Notes: a model not told the origin generated them from the sequence alone. A DNA stretch of 63,699 nucleotides from RGDT01 sp964630925 (GCA_964630925.1 CAZVZK010000050.1:1-63699), one strand, 5' to 3'. Positions 52,860 through 61,042 are shown, counted from the first letter of the stretch. Numbers and translations are program-made.

Positions 52860-54191
52860 TCAGGCCGCCCTGTGCCGTCCGGCCCAGCCCAGCGCCCGCC
52901 GCACGCGCTCCACCGTGCGGATGCCGCGCGGCAGGAGCGTCCGCTGACGCATGGCGGCCTCGACGTAGCGCCCCGCGAACATGCACATCCGCCACAGCAG
53001 CGGGAACATGGGGCGTGTGGCGGGGTCGAGGTATGGGAAGCGCCACAGCTCGTCACGTTGTGGCGCGGGCGGGGCGGCGTCCCACAGCCCGTCCACGGGA
53101 CGCCTGCCGTCGGCGTCGGGGGCGAACAGGTCGAGCCAGCGCCGCCATGCCTCCCGCGCGATGCCCGGCCGCCACTTCTCGACGACGGTGCGCTGGCTCT
53201 CGCGGATGCCGGCGATCAGCGCCGCGTCGCCGCCTAGGACGCGGCGGAGCTTGTCGCGGGCCTCGGCCTCGTCGGCGCAGGCGCCTGCTTGCGTGCCGGT
53301 GTCGTACTGCTCCAGAAGCCCGCCACGCAGGTACACCACCGGCATGCCGGAGGCCATCGCCTCCATCGGGTGGTAGTGGAGGTGCCTCGGCTCGCGGCCG
53401 TGGTAGTACATCACCGCGACGCGGCGGTAGAGCGTGTCGTACTCGGCGGCGGGCAGGAAGCCGAGGACGTTCGGGTCGCGGACCGGGTTGTCCTGGCGGC
53501 CGGCGATGACGTGCGGCAGGGCGCCGAGGTGGCGTTTGAACCCGTCGTAGACCCAGCGGCCCGCGTCGTGGTCGTTGATCGACGGGCACACGAACAGGAC
53601 GCGGGGGTCGCCGCCCTCCCAGGTGCCCTCGCGGCGCCACGCCGCCTCGGGCAGCGTGATCGGCAGGTGGAAGGCGCGGCCCCGGAGCAGGCCGACCTCG
53701 TAGGGGATGACCTCCGGGTAGAACGCGCTGAACCAGAAGCGGCGGTAGTGCTCGCGGAGGGCGGCGGCGAGGCCGGGGATCCACTCCTCGAAGTACATCT
53801 GCGAGTAGGAGTGCGGCTCCTCGCGGCCGAAGGCGCGGGCCAGGACGGGGCCCTTGAACTTCGACAGGACCTCGCGGGTCTTGATCGGGAACGGGTCGAT
53901 GACGGCGAGGTCGAAGTGCTCGTTGAGGATGTCGGCGAGGCGCGGGGGGATGGCCTCGGAGTAGAAGTCGAAGGCGTTGAGGGCGGCCAGGGCGTCCGGC
54001 GGGAGGGAGGAGCCCTCGTCCCAGCGCGGGTCGGCGCTGCAGCTGCGGTAGGCCGGGTCGTCGGGGAACGCCTTCTGCGTCCACACCTCGCAGCCGAGGG
54101 AGCGCAGGATGGGCACCTCGGCGGAGCGCAGCGAGGAGTGGGTCAGGAGCCACGCGATCCGCCTCGGACGCCAGCCCATCGCGTCCCCCAT
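52860..54191 (-). CDS. glycosyltransferase-like protein, polysaccharide gene cluster
   Basis: 443 residues from ATG 54189-54191 (MGDAMGWRPRRIAWLLTHSS), one base after the upstream gene. Sequence pattern of a GT-B protein: N-terminal Rossmann start RIAWLLTHSSLRSAEVPIL, middle VLFVCPSINDHDAGRWVYDGFKRHL, and C-terminal HYHPMEAMASGMPVVYLRGGLLEQY, which resembles the nucleotide-sugar-binding E-x7-E region of GT4-type enzymes although only one Glu is clear. The extra C-terminal 90 residues are helical and basic. Last gene of a three-gene minus-strand operon for surface sugar synthesis. Confidence 0.72.
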   Translation of the reverse strand: MGDAMGWRPRRIAWLLTHSSLRSAEVPILRSLGCEVWTQKAFPDDPAYRSCSADPRWDEGSSLPPDALAALNAFDFYSEAIPPRLADILNEHFDLAVIDPFPIKTREVLSKFKGPVLARAFGREEPHSYSQMYFEEWIPGLAAALREHYRRFWFSAFYPEVIPYEVGLLRGRAFHLPITLPEAAWRREGTWEGGDPRVLFVCPSINDHDAGRWVYDGFKRHLGALPHVIAGRQDNPVRDPNVLGFLPAAEYDTLYRRVAVMYYHGREPRHLHYHPMEAMASGMPVVYLRGGLLEQYDTGTQAGACADEAEARDKLRRVLGGDAALIAGIRESQRTVVEKWRPGIAREAWRRWLDLFAPDADGRRPVDGLWDAAPPAPQRDELWRFPYLDPATRPMFPLLWRMCMFAGRYVEAAMRQRTLLPRGIRTVERVRRALGWAGRHRAA

Positions 54192-54192
54192 G

Positions 54193-56139
54193 TCAGGCCG
54201 CCTCGGCGACACGCGGGGCGGCCGCCCCTCGCGCCAGCCCCAGCATAAGGTCGTACATCCGCTCGGCGAAATGGCGGTGGCCCAGACGCGGGTCGGCGAG
54301 GGCCGCGCGGCGGAGGGCGAGGTCCGCGTCGGAGAGGGCGGGTTGAGACAGGGCGTCGTGCATCAGGCCTCCGAGGGCGGCGTGATCGCCGACGGGGTAG
54401 TAGGCGACGGGGATGCCGAACCTCGCATAGAGGGCGGCGGCGGCCTCGTAGCGCGAGCTGATGGCGGGCTTGCCGAAGTAGGCGGCCTCGATGACGGAGA
54501 AGGAGCCGTTGTCGTGGACGGCGGAATTGACGACGGCACCACACCTCTGGAGCAGGCCGAGGAGCTGGGCGTCGCTGGTGAACCCGAGGCACCAGAGGTC
54601 TCGATGGGGGACGAGGCCGAGGTCGCGGGCGAGGTCGCGGAGGGGCTGGGGGCCGCCGGGGCCACGGTAGTCGGGGGACGCCTGGTCGGTCTGGATGCCG
54701 GAGACGACGAGGCCGGGGCCGCGTCCGCCGAGCCTCGCCTTGAGGGCGGCGTAGGCCTTGAGGGTGACGGCGAGGCCCTTGTGCGGGGAGAGGTTGGCGA
54801 GGGTGAGGAGGAAGCCGTCTGGCGCATCCGTCGCGGCGGGCGTGGGGGTGAGGCCCGCGAAGCGGTCGGACGGCTCCCACGCGGTCGGCACGAGGGCGAG
54901 CTGCTCTTCAGGCAGGCCGTACTCGAGGGCGGCGTGCTGGCGCGTGACGGGGTTGGTGGTGACGACGAGAGAGGCCCGCGCGAGGGTGGCGCGGGCGGCG
55001 GGCGTCCACACGCGGTGGAAGTCCCACGCGAACGTCTCCGGCAAGAAGCGCTGGATCACGTCGTAGACCATGACGCCGAGGGGCACGGGCGGCGGTGTCG
55101 GCAGGAAGAAGCGGTCCACGAGGGCGAACCAGCAGTCGGCGTTCAGGGCGGACGGCGACCACGGCAGGCCGGCGCCGTCGTACTCCTGGTGCGTCAGCCA
55201 CTCCTGGCGCACCTCGGGGGCGATCCGGGCCAGCTCCTCCAGCCCGGCCTGGTCGGGCACGACGGCGAGGCTGAAGTCGGCCTCCTTGCGTCGGCGGTTG
55301 ACCTCGGCGAGGCCGGCGACCAGGCCGCGGGTCGCCTCCCAGACGCCGCCCTTGTAGAGGATCGGCAGGAAGAGGTGGATGCGGGCCGGACGCGAGCGCG
55401 GGGCGGCGTGCGTGGTGGGGGCCGGCAGGTGGTCGGGCAGGCCGGCGGCCTCGGCGAGCGCGGCTTGCAGGGCGGGGAGGCCATCGGCCTTACGGTGACG
55501 GGCGCGGACCGTCGGCTGGGCGGCGAGGCCGGGGTGGTCGAGGACGCGGGCGTCCTTGACGGCGAAGAGGGTGTTGAGACGCGGAGATTCGAGGAGGGCG
55601 ACGACCTTGTCGATGGCCCAATCGGGGGCCGGGCCGTCGAACAGCCAGACGGCGCGGACGCCGTCGGGGAAGGGGAAGGCGGTGGCCGGGGACAGCACCA
55701 GCCACACGTCGCATTCGGCGCCGGCGGGGATGTCCACGCAGGGCGGCATGCCGACGAGCCACGACCACGCGGCACGCAGCCGCGGCCAGCGGCGGGCGAG
55801 CTTCGCGGCGAGGAACACAGGCACGGCGACGGGGAGCAGGAGGAAGAGCCAGAGCCTGTCGAAGATGGAGCGCGAGGGGCCGCGGCGGAGGGCGCCGGCG
55901 GCGCGTTTGGCGGACCACAGCAGGCCGACGAGGCGGTAGAGCAGGCCCGGCGCGTGCGGCGGGATTGGGCCGGTCTCGTGCGTCGGGACGCCGTCGGGGG
56001 CGTGGACCCTGTCGGTGACGACGAGGGCGGCGGCGTTCAGCGAGCGGGCGAGGGAGGCGCCCTCGGCCTCGCGTTCGCGCCAGGCGCCGGCCTCGTCTCG
56101 TGGGCCGGCGGCCCAGACGCCGATGCGTGGGGTGGCCAT
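54193..56139 (-). CDS. GT4-type glycosyltransferase with membrane-associated N-terminal domain
   Basis: 648 residues from ATG 56137-56139 (MATPRIGVWAAGPRDEAG). The N-terminal 290 residues have one hydrophobic helix (FDRLWLFLLLPVAVPVFLAAK, about 95-115 in two parts) and no clear motif. The C-terminal 350 residues are a GT4 transferase: PVTRQHAALEYGLPEEQ, FLLTLANLSPHKGLAVTLKAY, LWCLGFTSDAQLLGLLQRCG, GSFSVIEAAYFGKPAISS, where S-x2-E-x3-GKP is the donor-binding element. Gap of one base to the next gene and 17 bases from the aminotransferase gene. Probably adds a sugar to a lipid-linked polysaccharide precursor. Confidence 0.8.
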   Translation of the reverse strand: MATPRIGVWAAGPRDEAGAWREREAEGASLARSLNAAALVVTDRVHAPDGVPTHETGPIPPHAPGLLYRLVGLLWSAKRAAGALRRGPSRSIFDRLWLFLLLPVAVPVFLAAKLARRWPRLRAAWSWLVGMPPCVDIPAGAECDVWLVLSPATAFPFPDGVRAVWLFDGPAPDWAIDKVVALLESPRLNTLFAVKDARVLDHPGLAAQPTVRARHRKADGLPALQAALAEAAGLPDHLPAPTTHAAPRSRPARIHLFLPILYKGGVWEATRGLVAGLAEVNRRRKEADFSLAVVPDQAGLEELARIAPEVRQEWLTHQEYDGAGLPWSPSALNADCWFALVDRFFLPTPPPVPLGVMVYDVIQRFLPETFAWDFHRVWTPAARATLARASLVVTTNPVTRQHAALEYGLPEEQLALVPTAWEPSDRFAGLTPTPAATDAPDGFLLTLANLSPHKGLAVTLKAYAALKARLGGRGPGLVVSGIQTDQASPDYRGPGGPQPLRDLARDLGLVPHRDLWCLGFTSDAQLLGLLQRCGAVVNSAVHDNGSFSVIEAAYFGKPAISSRYEAAAALYARFGIPVAYYPVGDHAALGGLMHDALSQPALSDADLALRRAALADPRLGHRHFAERMYDLMLGLARGAAAPRVAEAA

Positions 56140-56156
56140 CGGGTGGCTCCGTCGGG

Positions 56157-57305
56157 TCAGGCGGCGCGGCGGGAGTCGCCACGGGCCTTCTGGCCGGCGG
56201 CAGCGATGGCCGACACCACGCGCTCCTGGTCGGCGTGGGTCAGCGTGTTGTACGTCGGCAGCATGATGCCGTTGGCCCCGAGGCGGTCGGTGACGGGGAG
56301 GACCTCGCCACGCCGGCGCGAGCCCTCGCGGAAGGGCGGGAGGGTGTGCAGGGGGATGAACATGGGGCGTGTCTCGATGCCCTCGGCGGTGAGGGCCTCC
56401 ATGAGCTGGTCGCGGGTGCAGCCGAAGTCGTCGGTGATCTCGGCGGCGTACATCCACGGGGACAGCTCGGCCCAGGGGGCGACGGGCTGGAGCTTGACGC
56501 CGGGGACCCTGGAGAGGAGGGCGTTGTAGGTGGCGTAGATGTCGCGGCGCTTGGCGACGATGGCGTCCTTGCGCTCCATCTGGGCGCAGAGGATGGCGGC
56601 GGCGAGGTTCGTCAGCCGGAAGTTGAAGCCGGTCACCGGGAAGTAGTAGCGCCGCTGCGGGTCCATGCCCTGGCCGCGGAGGATGCGCAGGCGCGTGGCG
56701 AGGTGGGGCTCCCTGGCCGTCACGGCGCCGCCCTCGCCGCAGGTGAGGAGCTTGTTGCCGAAGAAGCTGAAGGTGGCGACGTGGCCCAGACCCCCCGTCA
56801 TGCGGCCCTTGTATTTGGCGAAGACGGCCTCGGCGGCGTCCTCGACGACCCACAGGCCGTTGATGGCCGCGATGCGTCCGATGGCGTCCATGTCGGCGGG
56901 GTGGCCGAGGAGGTGGACGGGGATGACGGCGCGGGTGCGGGAGGTGATCGCCTCCTCCATCGCGCGGGGGCACAGGGTCCAGGTGTCGGGGTCCACGTCC
57001 ACGAAGACGGGCTCGGCGCCGACGTACTTGACGGCGTTGGCGGTGGCGATGTAGGTGAGGGAGGGGACGATGACCTCGTCGCCGGGGCCGACGTTGAGCG
57101 CCGCGAGGGCGAGGTGGAGCGCGACGGTGCCGTTGGCGACGGCCAGGGCGTGGGGGACGCCGCAGGAGGCGGCGAACTCGCCCTCGAAGCGGTTGAGGTA
57201 GACGCCGGTGGAGGAGATCCACGTGCTGCGGATGGCCTCGACGGCGTACTTCTCTTCGTTGCCGGAGAGGTCGGCGTTGGCGACGGGAATGTTCGGCCTG
57301 GTCAT
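56157..57305 (-). CDS. DegT/DnrJ/EryC1-type sugar aminotransferase
   Basis: 382 residues. PLP-dependent aminotransferase of nucleotide sugars: VANGTVALHLALAALNVGPGDEVIVPSLTYIATANAV region (55-95), VVEDAAEA with Asp156 and HVATFSFFGNKLLTCGEGG with the PLP-binding Lys185. Such enzymes make amino sugars such as perosamine for O-antigen-like chains. First gene of the operon with the two glycosyltransferases; a promoter candidate lies 34 bases upstream. MTRPNIPVANADLSGNEEKY is the natural start. Confidence 0.9.
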   Translation of the reverse strand: MTRPNIPVANADLSGNEEKYAVEAIRSTWISSTGVYLNRFEGEFAASCGVPHALAVANGTVALHLALAALNVGPGDEVIVPSLTYIATANAVKYVGAEPVFVDVDPDTWTLCPRAMEEAITSRTRAVIPVHLLGHPADMDAIGRIAAINGLWVVEDAAEAVFAKYKGRMTGGLGHVATFSFFGNKLLTCGEGGAVTAREPHLATRLRILRGQGMDPQRRYYFPVTGFNFRLTNLAAAILCAQMERKDAIVAKRRDIYATYNALLSRVPGVKLQPVAPWAELSPWMYAAEITDDFGCTRDQLMEALTAEGIETRPMFIPLHTLPPFREGSRRRGEVLPVTDRLGANGIMLPTYNTLTHADQERVVSAIAAAGQKARGDSRRAA

Positions 57306-57338
57306 CGCGGTCCCCCTGGACGTCGTGTCCGGATGGCG

Positions 57339-57368
57339 ATCCTACGCCGGGAGGGCCGGGAAAATCAA
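57339..57368 (-). promoter_or_regulatory. candidate sigma70-type promoter of the aminotransferase operon
   Basis: Minus strand: TTGATT (57363-57368), 18 bases, TAGGAT (57339-57344). The block TTGATTTTCCCGGC is identical to that ahead of fliE (20197-20210), though the genes are unrelated. 34 bases separate it from the ATG. Confidence 0.4.
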
Positions 57369-57398
57369 GCGGGGATGAGCACGTGAGAACGTGGAGGG

Positions 57399-57502
57399 CA
57401 ACCGTTCAGCCTGGGGTGGGGATTGGACGAAAGTGGACGGTGGGGGTGGCCGGGGTGGGCAAATTGCATTTCATATCAGACCCCCAGACACGAACTTGAA
57501 AT
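57399..57502. mobile_element. half copy of the palindromic MITE-like element
   Basis: Reading from 57399, CCGTTCAGCC...GGGGATTGGACG...GGTGGCCGGGG...AAATTGCATTTC...ACTTGAAATG aligns with the inverted right half of the 46434-46656 copy. The other half is missing, so it is truncated or much diverged. It lies upstream of the aminotransferase operon. Confidence 0.55.
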
Positions 57503-57587
57503 GAAGACGGTTGATGCGTGTGAGTGTCCCCGCGTGCCGATGGCCGCCGGTGCCTGCCTCCGGTGGACGCGAGGCCCGTCGGGCGCC

Positions 57588-57724
57588 GAGTCACATGGCC
57601 ACTTCCGCGAGTCACCTGCCCACTTCTCCCGATGTGGGCATGTGACTCTGGCGTCCTCTGACGCCGAGTGTCACGGACCGGCGCCGACTGCGCGAGTCAC
57701 CTGCGCACCCGCTCACATGCGCAC
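57588..57724. repeat. cluster of GAGTCAC-type 15-mers
   Basis: Variants of GAGTCACNTGNNCAC occur at 57588-57602, 57609-57623, 57634-57648 (inverted), 57694-57708 and 57712-57724 (shortened). The second and third form a hairpin with a ten-base loop. This lies in the 650-base gap between the aminotransferase and HEPN genes, which contains no gene that I can support. Confidence 0.6.
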
Positions 57725-57831
57725 GCCCCCGGCGTGAGAATGAGGCGGGTGCGCCTCCCCGTTCACCGCGACCACGTTTCGGGCGTCCTCCCTGTCAGCC
57801 TGTCAACCCAAGCCCGCCGGTCAATCCGCCC

Positions 57832-57892
57832 TTACCCCTTGCCCAGCACGAGGTCCAACGCCCAGCACCTGCGGACGGGCCGGCCGGGGCTC
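57832..57892 (-). pseudogene. remnant of the C-terminus of an MTEAEW-family gene
   Basis: Minus strand reads ...RRCWALDLVLGKG and a TAA at 57832-57834. The end of the decayed gene at 58809-59343 reads VRGCWALDLVLGKG. Only the last 20 codons remain, so this is a fragment. Confidence 0.55.
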
Positions 57893-57958
57893 TGATCTTG
57901 ACGTTCGTGAGCCCCCGTGCCCATCCTCCTGCTATGATATTCGGAGTGGGAGGCAAGG

Positions 57959-58534
57959 ATGCCGTCGCATTCCTTCAACCGCTGGGCGTGCGTGCGTGCC
58001 CAGGCGCTGGACGAGATCGCCGATGCTCACGCCAGCGTGGGTGGTGAGGGTCGGGGGAGGCGGCACGCGACCCAGCAGATCAACCACGCCTACGCGGTGT
58101 TGCTTTCGTCCCATTTCCAGGGGTTCTGCCGCGACCTGCACTCCGAATGCGTCGATCATCTGGTGGCGCTGACCCCGCCAGCCCTCCAGCCGATCATCAG
58201 GGCGCAATTCATCTGGGGGCGCGCGCTGGACAGGGGGAATCCCAATCCGGGAAACATCGGCACGGACTTCGGGAGGCTCGGCCTCGCCTTCTGGGCCGCC
58301 GTGAGGGCGGAACGACACCTGAATGACAGGAGGCAGGAGCTGCTTGACGAGGTGAATACGTGGAGGAATGCTATTGCCCACGAGGACTTCGACCCAGGCA
58401 GGCTCGGCGGCACGACGGCACTGCACCTCCCGGTGATCCGGCAATGGCGGAATTCGCTCAACATCCTGGCGGCCTCATTCGACGCCGTGATGCGTGACCA
58501 CCTCGAGACACAGTTGGGGGCCTCCCCCTGGTGA
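57959..58534 (+). CDS. HEPN-domain protein, candidate RNase toxin
   Basis: 191 residues. All-helical with the HEPN signature R-x4-H: WRNAIAHEDF, Arg136 and His141, with the polar residue after Arg (Asn) typical of active HEPN RNases. The pattern ATQQINHAYAVLLSSHFQGFCRDLHSECVDHLV at about 37-69 (two helices) fits RiboL-PSP-HEPN-type proteins. In that family the motif cuts RNA in toxin-antitoxin and abortive-infection systems. The stop overlaps the GTG of the next small gene (GTGA), the normal arrangement of a toxin-antitoxin pair, though the order toxin-first is the less common one. Single-domain; the substrate is unknown. Confidence 0.7.
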   Translation: MPSHSFNRWACVRAQALDEIADAHASVGGEGRGRRHATQQINHAYAVLLSSHFQGFCRDLHSECVDHLVALTPPALQPIIRAQFIWGRALDRGNPNPGNIGTDFGRLGLAFWAAVRAERHLNDRRQELLDEVNTWRNAIAHEDFDPGRLGGTTALHLPVIRQWRNSLNILAASFDAVMRDHLETQLGASPW

Positions 58535-58785
58535 CCCGTTCGGGAGAGATCGAGATGGACGACGGCCTGAAATTCCGTGTCGGCGACGTGGTCCGCTTCG
58601 ATTACGGCCCACGCAAGATGACAGGGACGGTGCAGGAGGACCGTGGCCCCATCGGCGTCAATGGCAGGCGGCTTTACCTCGTCGTCTTCCAGACGGAGCC
58701 GGAGGCGGCCTCTCAATCGCGCATCGAGCTCCCTGCCAAACTGCTCGAGCTGGCCCCACGGGTCGCGCCGGCTGAGGCAGGCTGA
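58531..58785 (+). CDS. small SH3-like protein coupled to the HEPN gene
   Basis: 84 residues from GTG 58531, or 76 from ATG 58555 (MDDGLKFRVGDVVRFDYGPR). The sequence GDVVRFDYGPRKMTGTVQEDRG and GVNGRRLYLVVF looks like a five-stranded SH3/KOW barrel; a helix IELPAKLLEL ends it. The GTG overlaps the HEPN stop codon, so the two proteins are probably made in fixed ratio. It is a candidate antitoxin or RNA-guiding partner, but small barrel proteins of this type also have other uses, and I recall similar ones without HEPN neighbours. Not proven. Confidence 0.6.
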   Translation: MTRSGEIEMDDGLKFRVGDVVRFDYGPRKMTGTVQEDRGPIGVNGRRLYLVVFQTEPEAASQSRIELPAKLLELAPRVAPAEAG

Positions 58786-58808
58786 GCTGTGGCCACCGGC
58801 TGTACTTG

Positions 58809-59343
58809 TCACCCCTTGCCGAGGACGAGGTCCAACGCCCAGCAGCCGCGGACGTGGTGGCCAGGGCTGCGGAGGTGGGTGAGGATGTCGGCGTCGGTGC
58901 ATCCCGCCTCCTCCAGCGCGTCGGAGAGCACCGCGAGGCGGGCGGGGTCGAGATGGCCGGAGGTCAGGAGACGCTCGTCGTAGGCGGGCATTGCCAGCGC
59001 GGCGACGGCGGGAGCGTCGCGGCCGGGGCCGACAGACACGGGACGAAAGGGGTTACCGACTACTTCCCTTACCAGGACGACCTGCACGGTGTCCGCACAC
59101 GGGCGCAGAACCTCATCCCAATATGTCTGGTCCGTCTCACGACCAAGGCGATCGCCGTCTCACGACCAAGGCGAGCGGCCTCTCCACCTTCCCAGGCGTC
59201 GAGGGCGAAGCTGGCTGCCGAACGCGCGGCGATGCCCGCCTCGCCTGTTCCGATCCAGGCCGCTGCTTTCGCGGCATCGGCTTGCGCATGAAGGCGATCA
59301 TGCTCACGGGGTCCTCGCACGCCAGCCACTCCGCCTCCGTCAT
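58809..59343 (-). pseudogene. decayed MTEAEW-family planctomycete gene
   Basis: Starts MTEAEWLACEDPVSMIAF at 59341-59343 and ends GCTDADILTHLRSPGHHV...CWALDLVLGKG with TGA at 58809-58811, the ends of a Gemmataceae multi-copy family of unknown function. In between the frame changes at least twice: the first piece, a middle piece (AARSAASFALDAWEGGEAARL) and the last piece (VREVVGNPFRPVSVGPG) are in three frames. A 23-base tandem duplication at 59132-59174 accounts for one of the shifts or adds to them. The last 90 codons are well kept, so decay is recent. Confidence 0.7.
59132..59174. repeat. 23-base tandem duplication in the decayed gene
   Basis: CCGTCTCACGACCAAGGCGA at 59132-59151 is repeated at 59155-59174. 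The unit of 23 bases is not a multiple of three, so it breaks the frame. Confidence 0.75.
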
Positions 59344-59854
59344 GCCCCGGCCCTCCCCTCAACAGGGTAGCCGCCTAGGCTGGCTACGGCCCCCCGAGGC
59401 CGGAAGCACACACTTTGCGGCCAGGAAGTCACCGAACCATCACCGCTCCGAGACGGGTGACCGTGACGTTCATTGAGGGTCGTTCGGCCTCCCTACGCCC
59501 CATCCGCCACGGCCTCCCCCGCCTTGCGCGGCCCCACGCTCGCTGCGCTCGCTCGGCCCCGGCCGCAAAGCCGGCCCGGCCGGGGCCGCTCGGCGTCCTC
59601 ACACCAACCAAGGCAATCCAGGGCCCGGCCGCCTTCGGCGGCCAGCCGCACCCGGCCCAGTACGCCCGAGCCGCGCCCCCGCAACCCACTGATGCCCGGC
59701 TGTTAGAGCCGCTGCGGCGACGGCTGTTCTCTTGTAGCCCAGGTGCGAGGCTTTGCGAGCCCTGGGTCTTCCGAGGTAGACGCCGTTGATTCGGGGCGGC
59801 CCGTCATGGTAATTCAGGCGAGACACGCAAACACGCGATCGCAGAGGGGACGCC
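59344..59854. other. intergenic region with GC-rich hairpins, no gene
   Basis: About 510 bases without a supportable gene. Contains an inverted repeat CGGCCCCGGCCG / CGGCCGGGGCCG (59554-59565 and 59577-59588), a short hairpin GGCCGCC-TTC-GGCGGCC (59627-59643), and toward the end TGTAGCCCAGGTGCGAGGC... type sequence that looks like an intergenic repeat. Open frames on either strand have poor protein character. Confidence 0.5.
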
Positions 59855-60052
59855 ATGCAAGCCGAGTGGACGCAGGACGTGATCCGGCGGCGCATCGAGG
59901 ACGCGGCCCGCCGTCCGCTCCCCGTCGTGCCCCCACGCGCGGCCCTGGGGTGGAAGGCGCGGGCGCGGCTGATGCTTGAGTCGATCCCCCTCCTCGGACC
60001 CGCCGCCGTCGCCGCCGCGCGGTGGTGCCTGCGCAAGATCCGGGGGAGGTGA
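59855..60052 (+). CDS. small basic protein upstream of the glycosyltransferase run
   Basis: 65 residues: MQAEWTQDVIRRRIEDAARR, a hydrophobic stretch SIPLLGPAAVAAARWCL (44-60) and a basic end RKIRGR. GAGGGGACGCC precedes the ATG. It ends three bases before the first glycosyltransferase start, so it is probably the leading gene of that operon. Possibly a membrane-anchoring partner; family not recognised and a chance frame is not excluded. Confidence 0.5.
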   Translation: MQAEWTQDVIRRRIEDAARRPLPVVPPRAALGWKARARLMLESIPLLGPAAVAAARWCLRKIRGR

Positions 60053-60055
60053 GGC

Positions 60056-61042
60056 ATGCGCGTCATCATCGCGGCGGCCTGCACGCCGTTCGTCCCGTCC
60101 CGCGAGCGCCGGCTGGCCGCGCGTCTCCGCGAGCAGGTGAAGGCGCGCGGGCATGAGGCCGACGTGGCCCTGGTGCCGTTCGACCCGACCAGTGATGCAG
60201 AGGGCCAGCTCCTGGGGATGCGGCTGCTGGGGCTGACCGAGGCGGGTGCGGCGCCGGTGGATCGCCTCATCACGGTGGGCGGGCCGGCGTCGGTGCTGGC
60301 TCATCCGCACAAGACGGCGTGGGTCGTGGAGACGTACCCACATCTCGCGTCTCCGGGCGTCGGCGACCCGTGGCCGCCGGACGGCCCCGGCGGCGGCAAC
60401 AGGGCGACGGCAGAATTGGCCGGGGTGCGCGAGGCGCGGGCGGTGCGCCCGGCGTCGGACGCGGGGGCGCGGCGGCTACGCGAGGATCATCAGTTGGCTG
60501 CGGCGCCGTGCCTTTACCCGGTGCCGGACGAAGTGACGCCGGGGCCGATGGAGGATGGGGTGTTCGCCGTCGTCGGTCCGATGGCGCCGGTGTGCCGGCA
60601 TGAGATCGTGCTGGAGGCGCTGCGGTTCACAGGGGCCGACGTCGGCCTCGTGTTCGTCGGCGCGGGGGATACCGGCCCGCTCGCCCGCCTCGCCGAAGAG
60701 TGGGGCGTGGCGGACCGGATACGGTTCGGCGGGGCCGTCGGCGGATGCGCGGCGGCGGTGACGTTCGGCGTCGCGCAGATGGCGCCCGAGGAGGGCGTGC
60801 TGGAGGCGTTCGCGGCGGGCCGGCCCGTCATCGCGGCGGAGGACAGCGGGGCGGCGGCGGAGGTGGTGGAGGACGGCGTCAACGGGCTGGTGCTGCCGCC
60901 GGACCCGCGGGCGTTGGCGTCCGCGCTGTGCCGGCTGGCACGCGGGCCGGGGCCGGCGCGGGCGATGGGCGAGGCGGGCCGGCGGACGCTGGCGGCGCGG
61001 CGGATCACCTGGGGGCACGTCACGGAGCAGCTCCTCCGATGA
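60056..61042 (+). CDS. GT4-like glycosyltransferase, compact
   Basis: 328 residues. GT-B fold in outline: N-terminal RVIIAAACTPFVPSRERRLAARL, then DRLITVGGPASVLAHPHKTAWVVETYPHL, and the donor-binding end GVAQMAPEEGVLEAFAAGRPVIAAEDSGAAAEVVEDGVNGLVLPPD (E-x7-E type, in residues 235-280). Shorter than usual (360-400). Overlaps the next gene by ATGA. Transfers a sugar to a growing surface glycan; donor and acceptor unknown. Confidence 0.8.
   Translation: MRVIIAAACTPFVPSRERRLAARLREQVKARGHEADVALVPFDPTSDAEGQLLGMRLLGLTEAGAAPVDRLITVGGPASVLAHPHKTAWVVETYPHLASPGVGDPWPPDGPGGGNRATAELAGVREARAVRPASDAGARRLREDHQLAAAPCLYPVPDEVTPGPMEDGVFAVVGPMAPVCRHEIVLEALRFTGADVGLVFVGAGDTGPLARLAEEWGVADRIRFGGAVGGCAAAVTFGVAQMAPEEGVLEAFAAGRPVIAAEDSGAAAEVVEDGVNGLVLPPDPRALASALCRLARGPGPARAMGEAGRRTLAARRITWGHVTEQLLR

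Noticed and set aside
57406..57615. Minus-strand open frame containing MKCNLPTPATPTVHF
   Set aside because: Again derived from the half copy of the repeat element, no ribosome site and no protein character.
59599..60273. Minus-strand 224-residue open frame overlapping the small basic gene
   Set aside because: Antisense to the start of the glycosyltransferase operon, which has overlapping genes and clear motifs.
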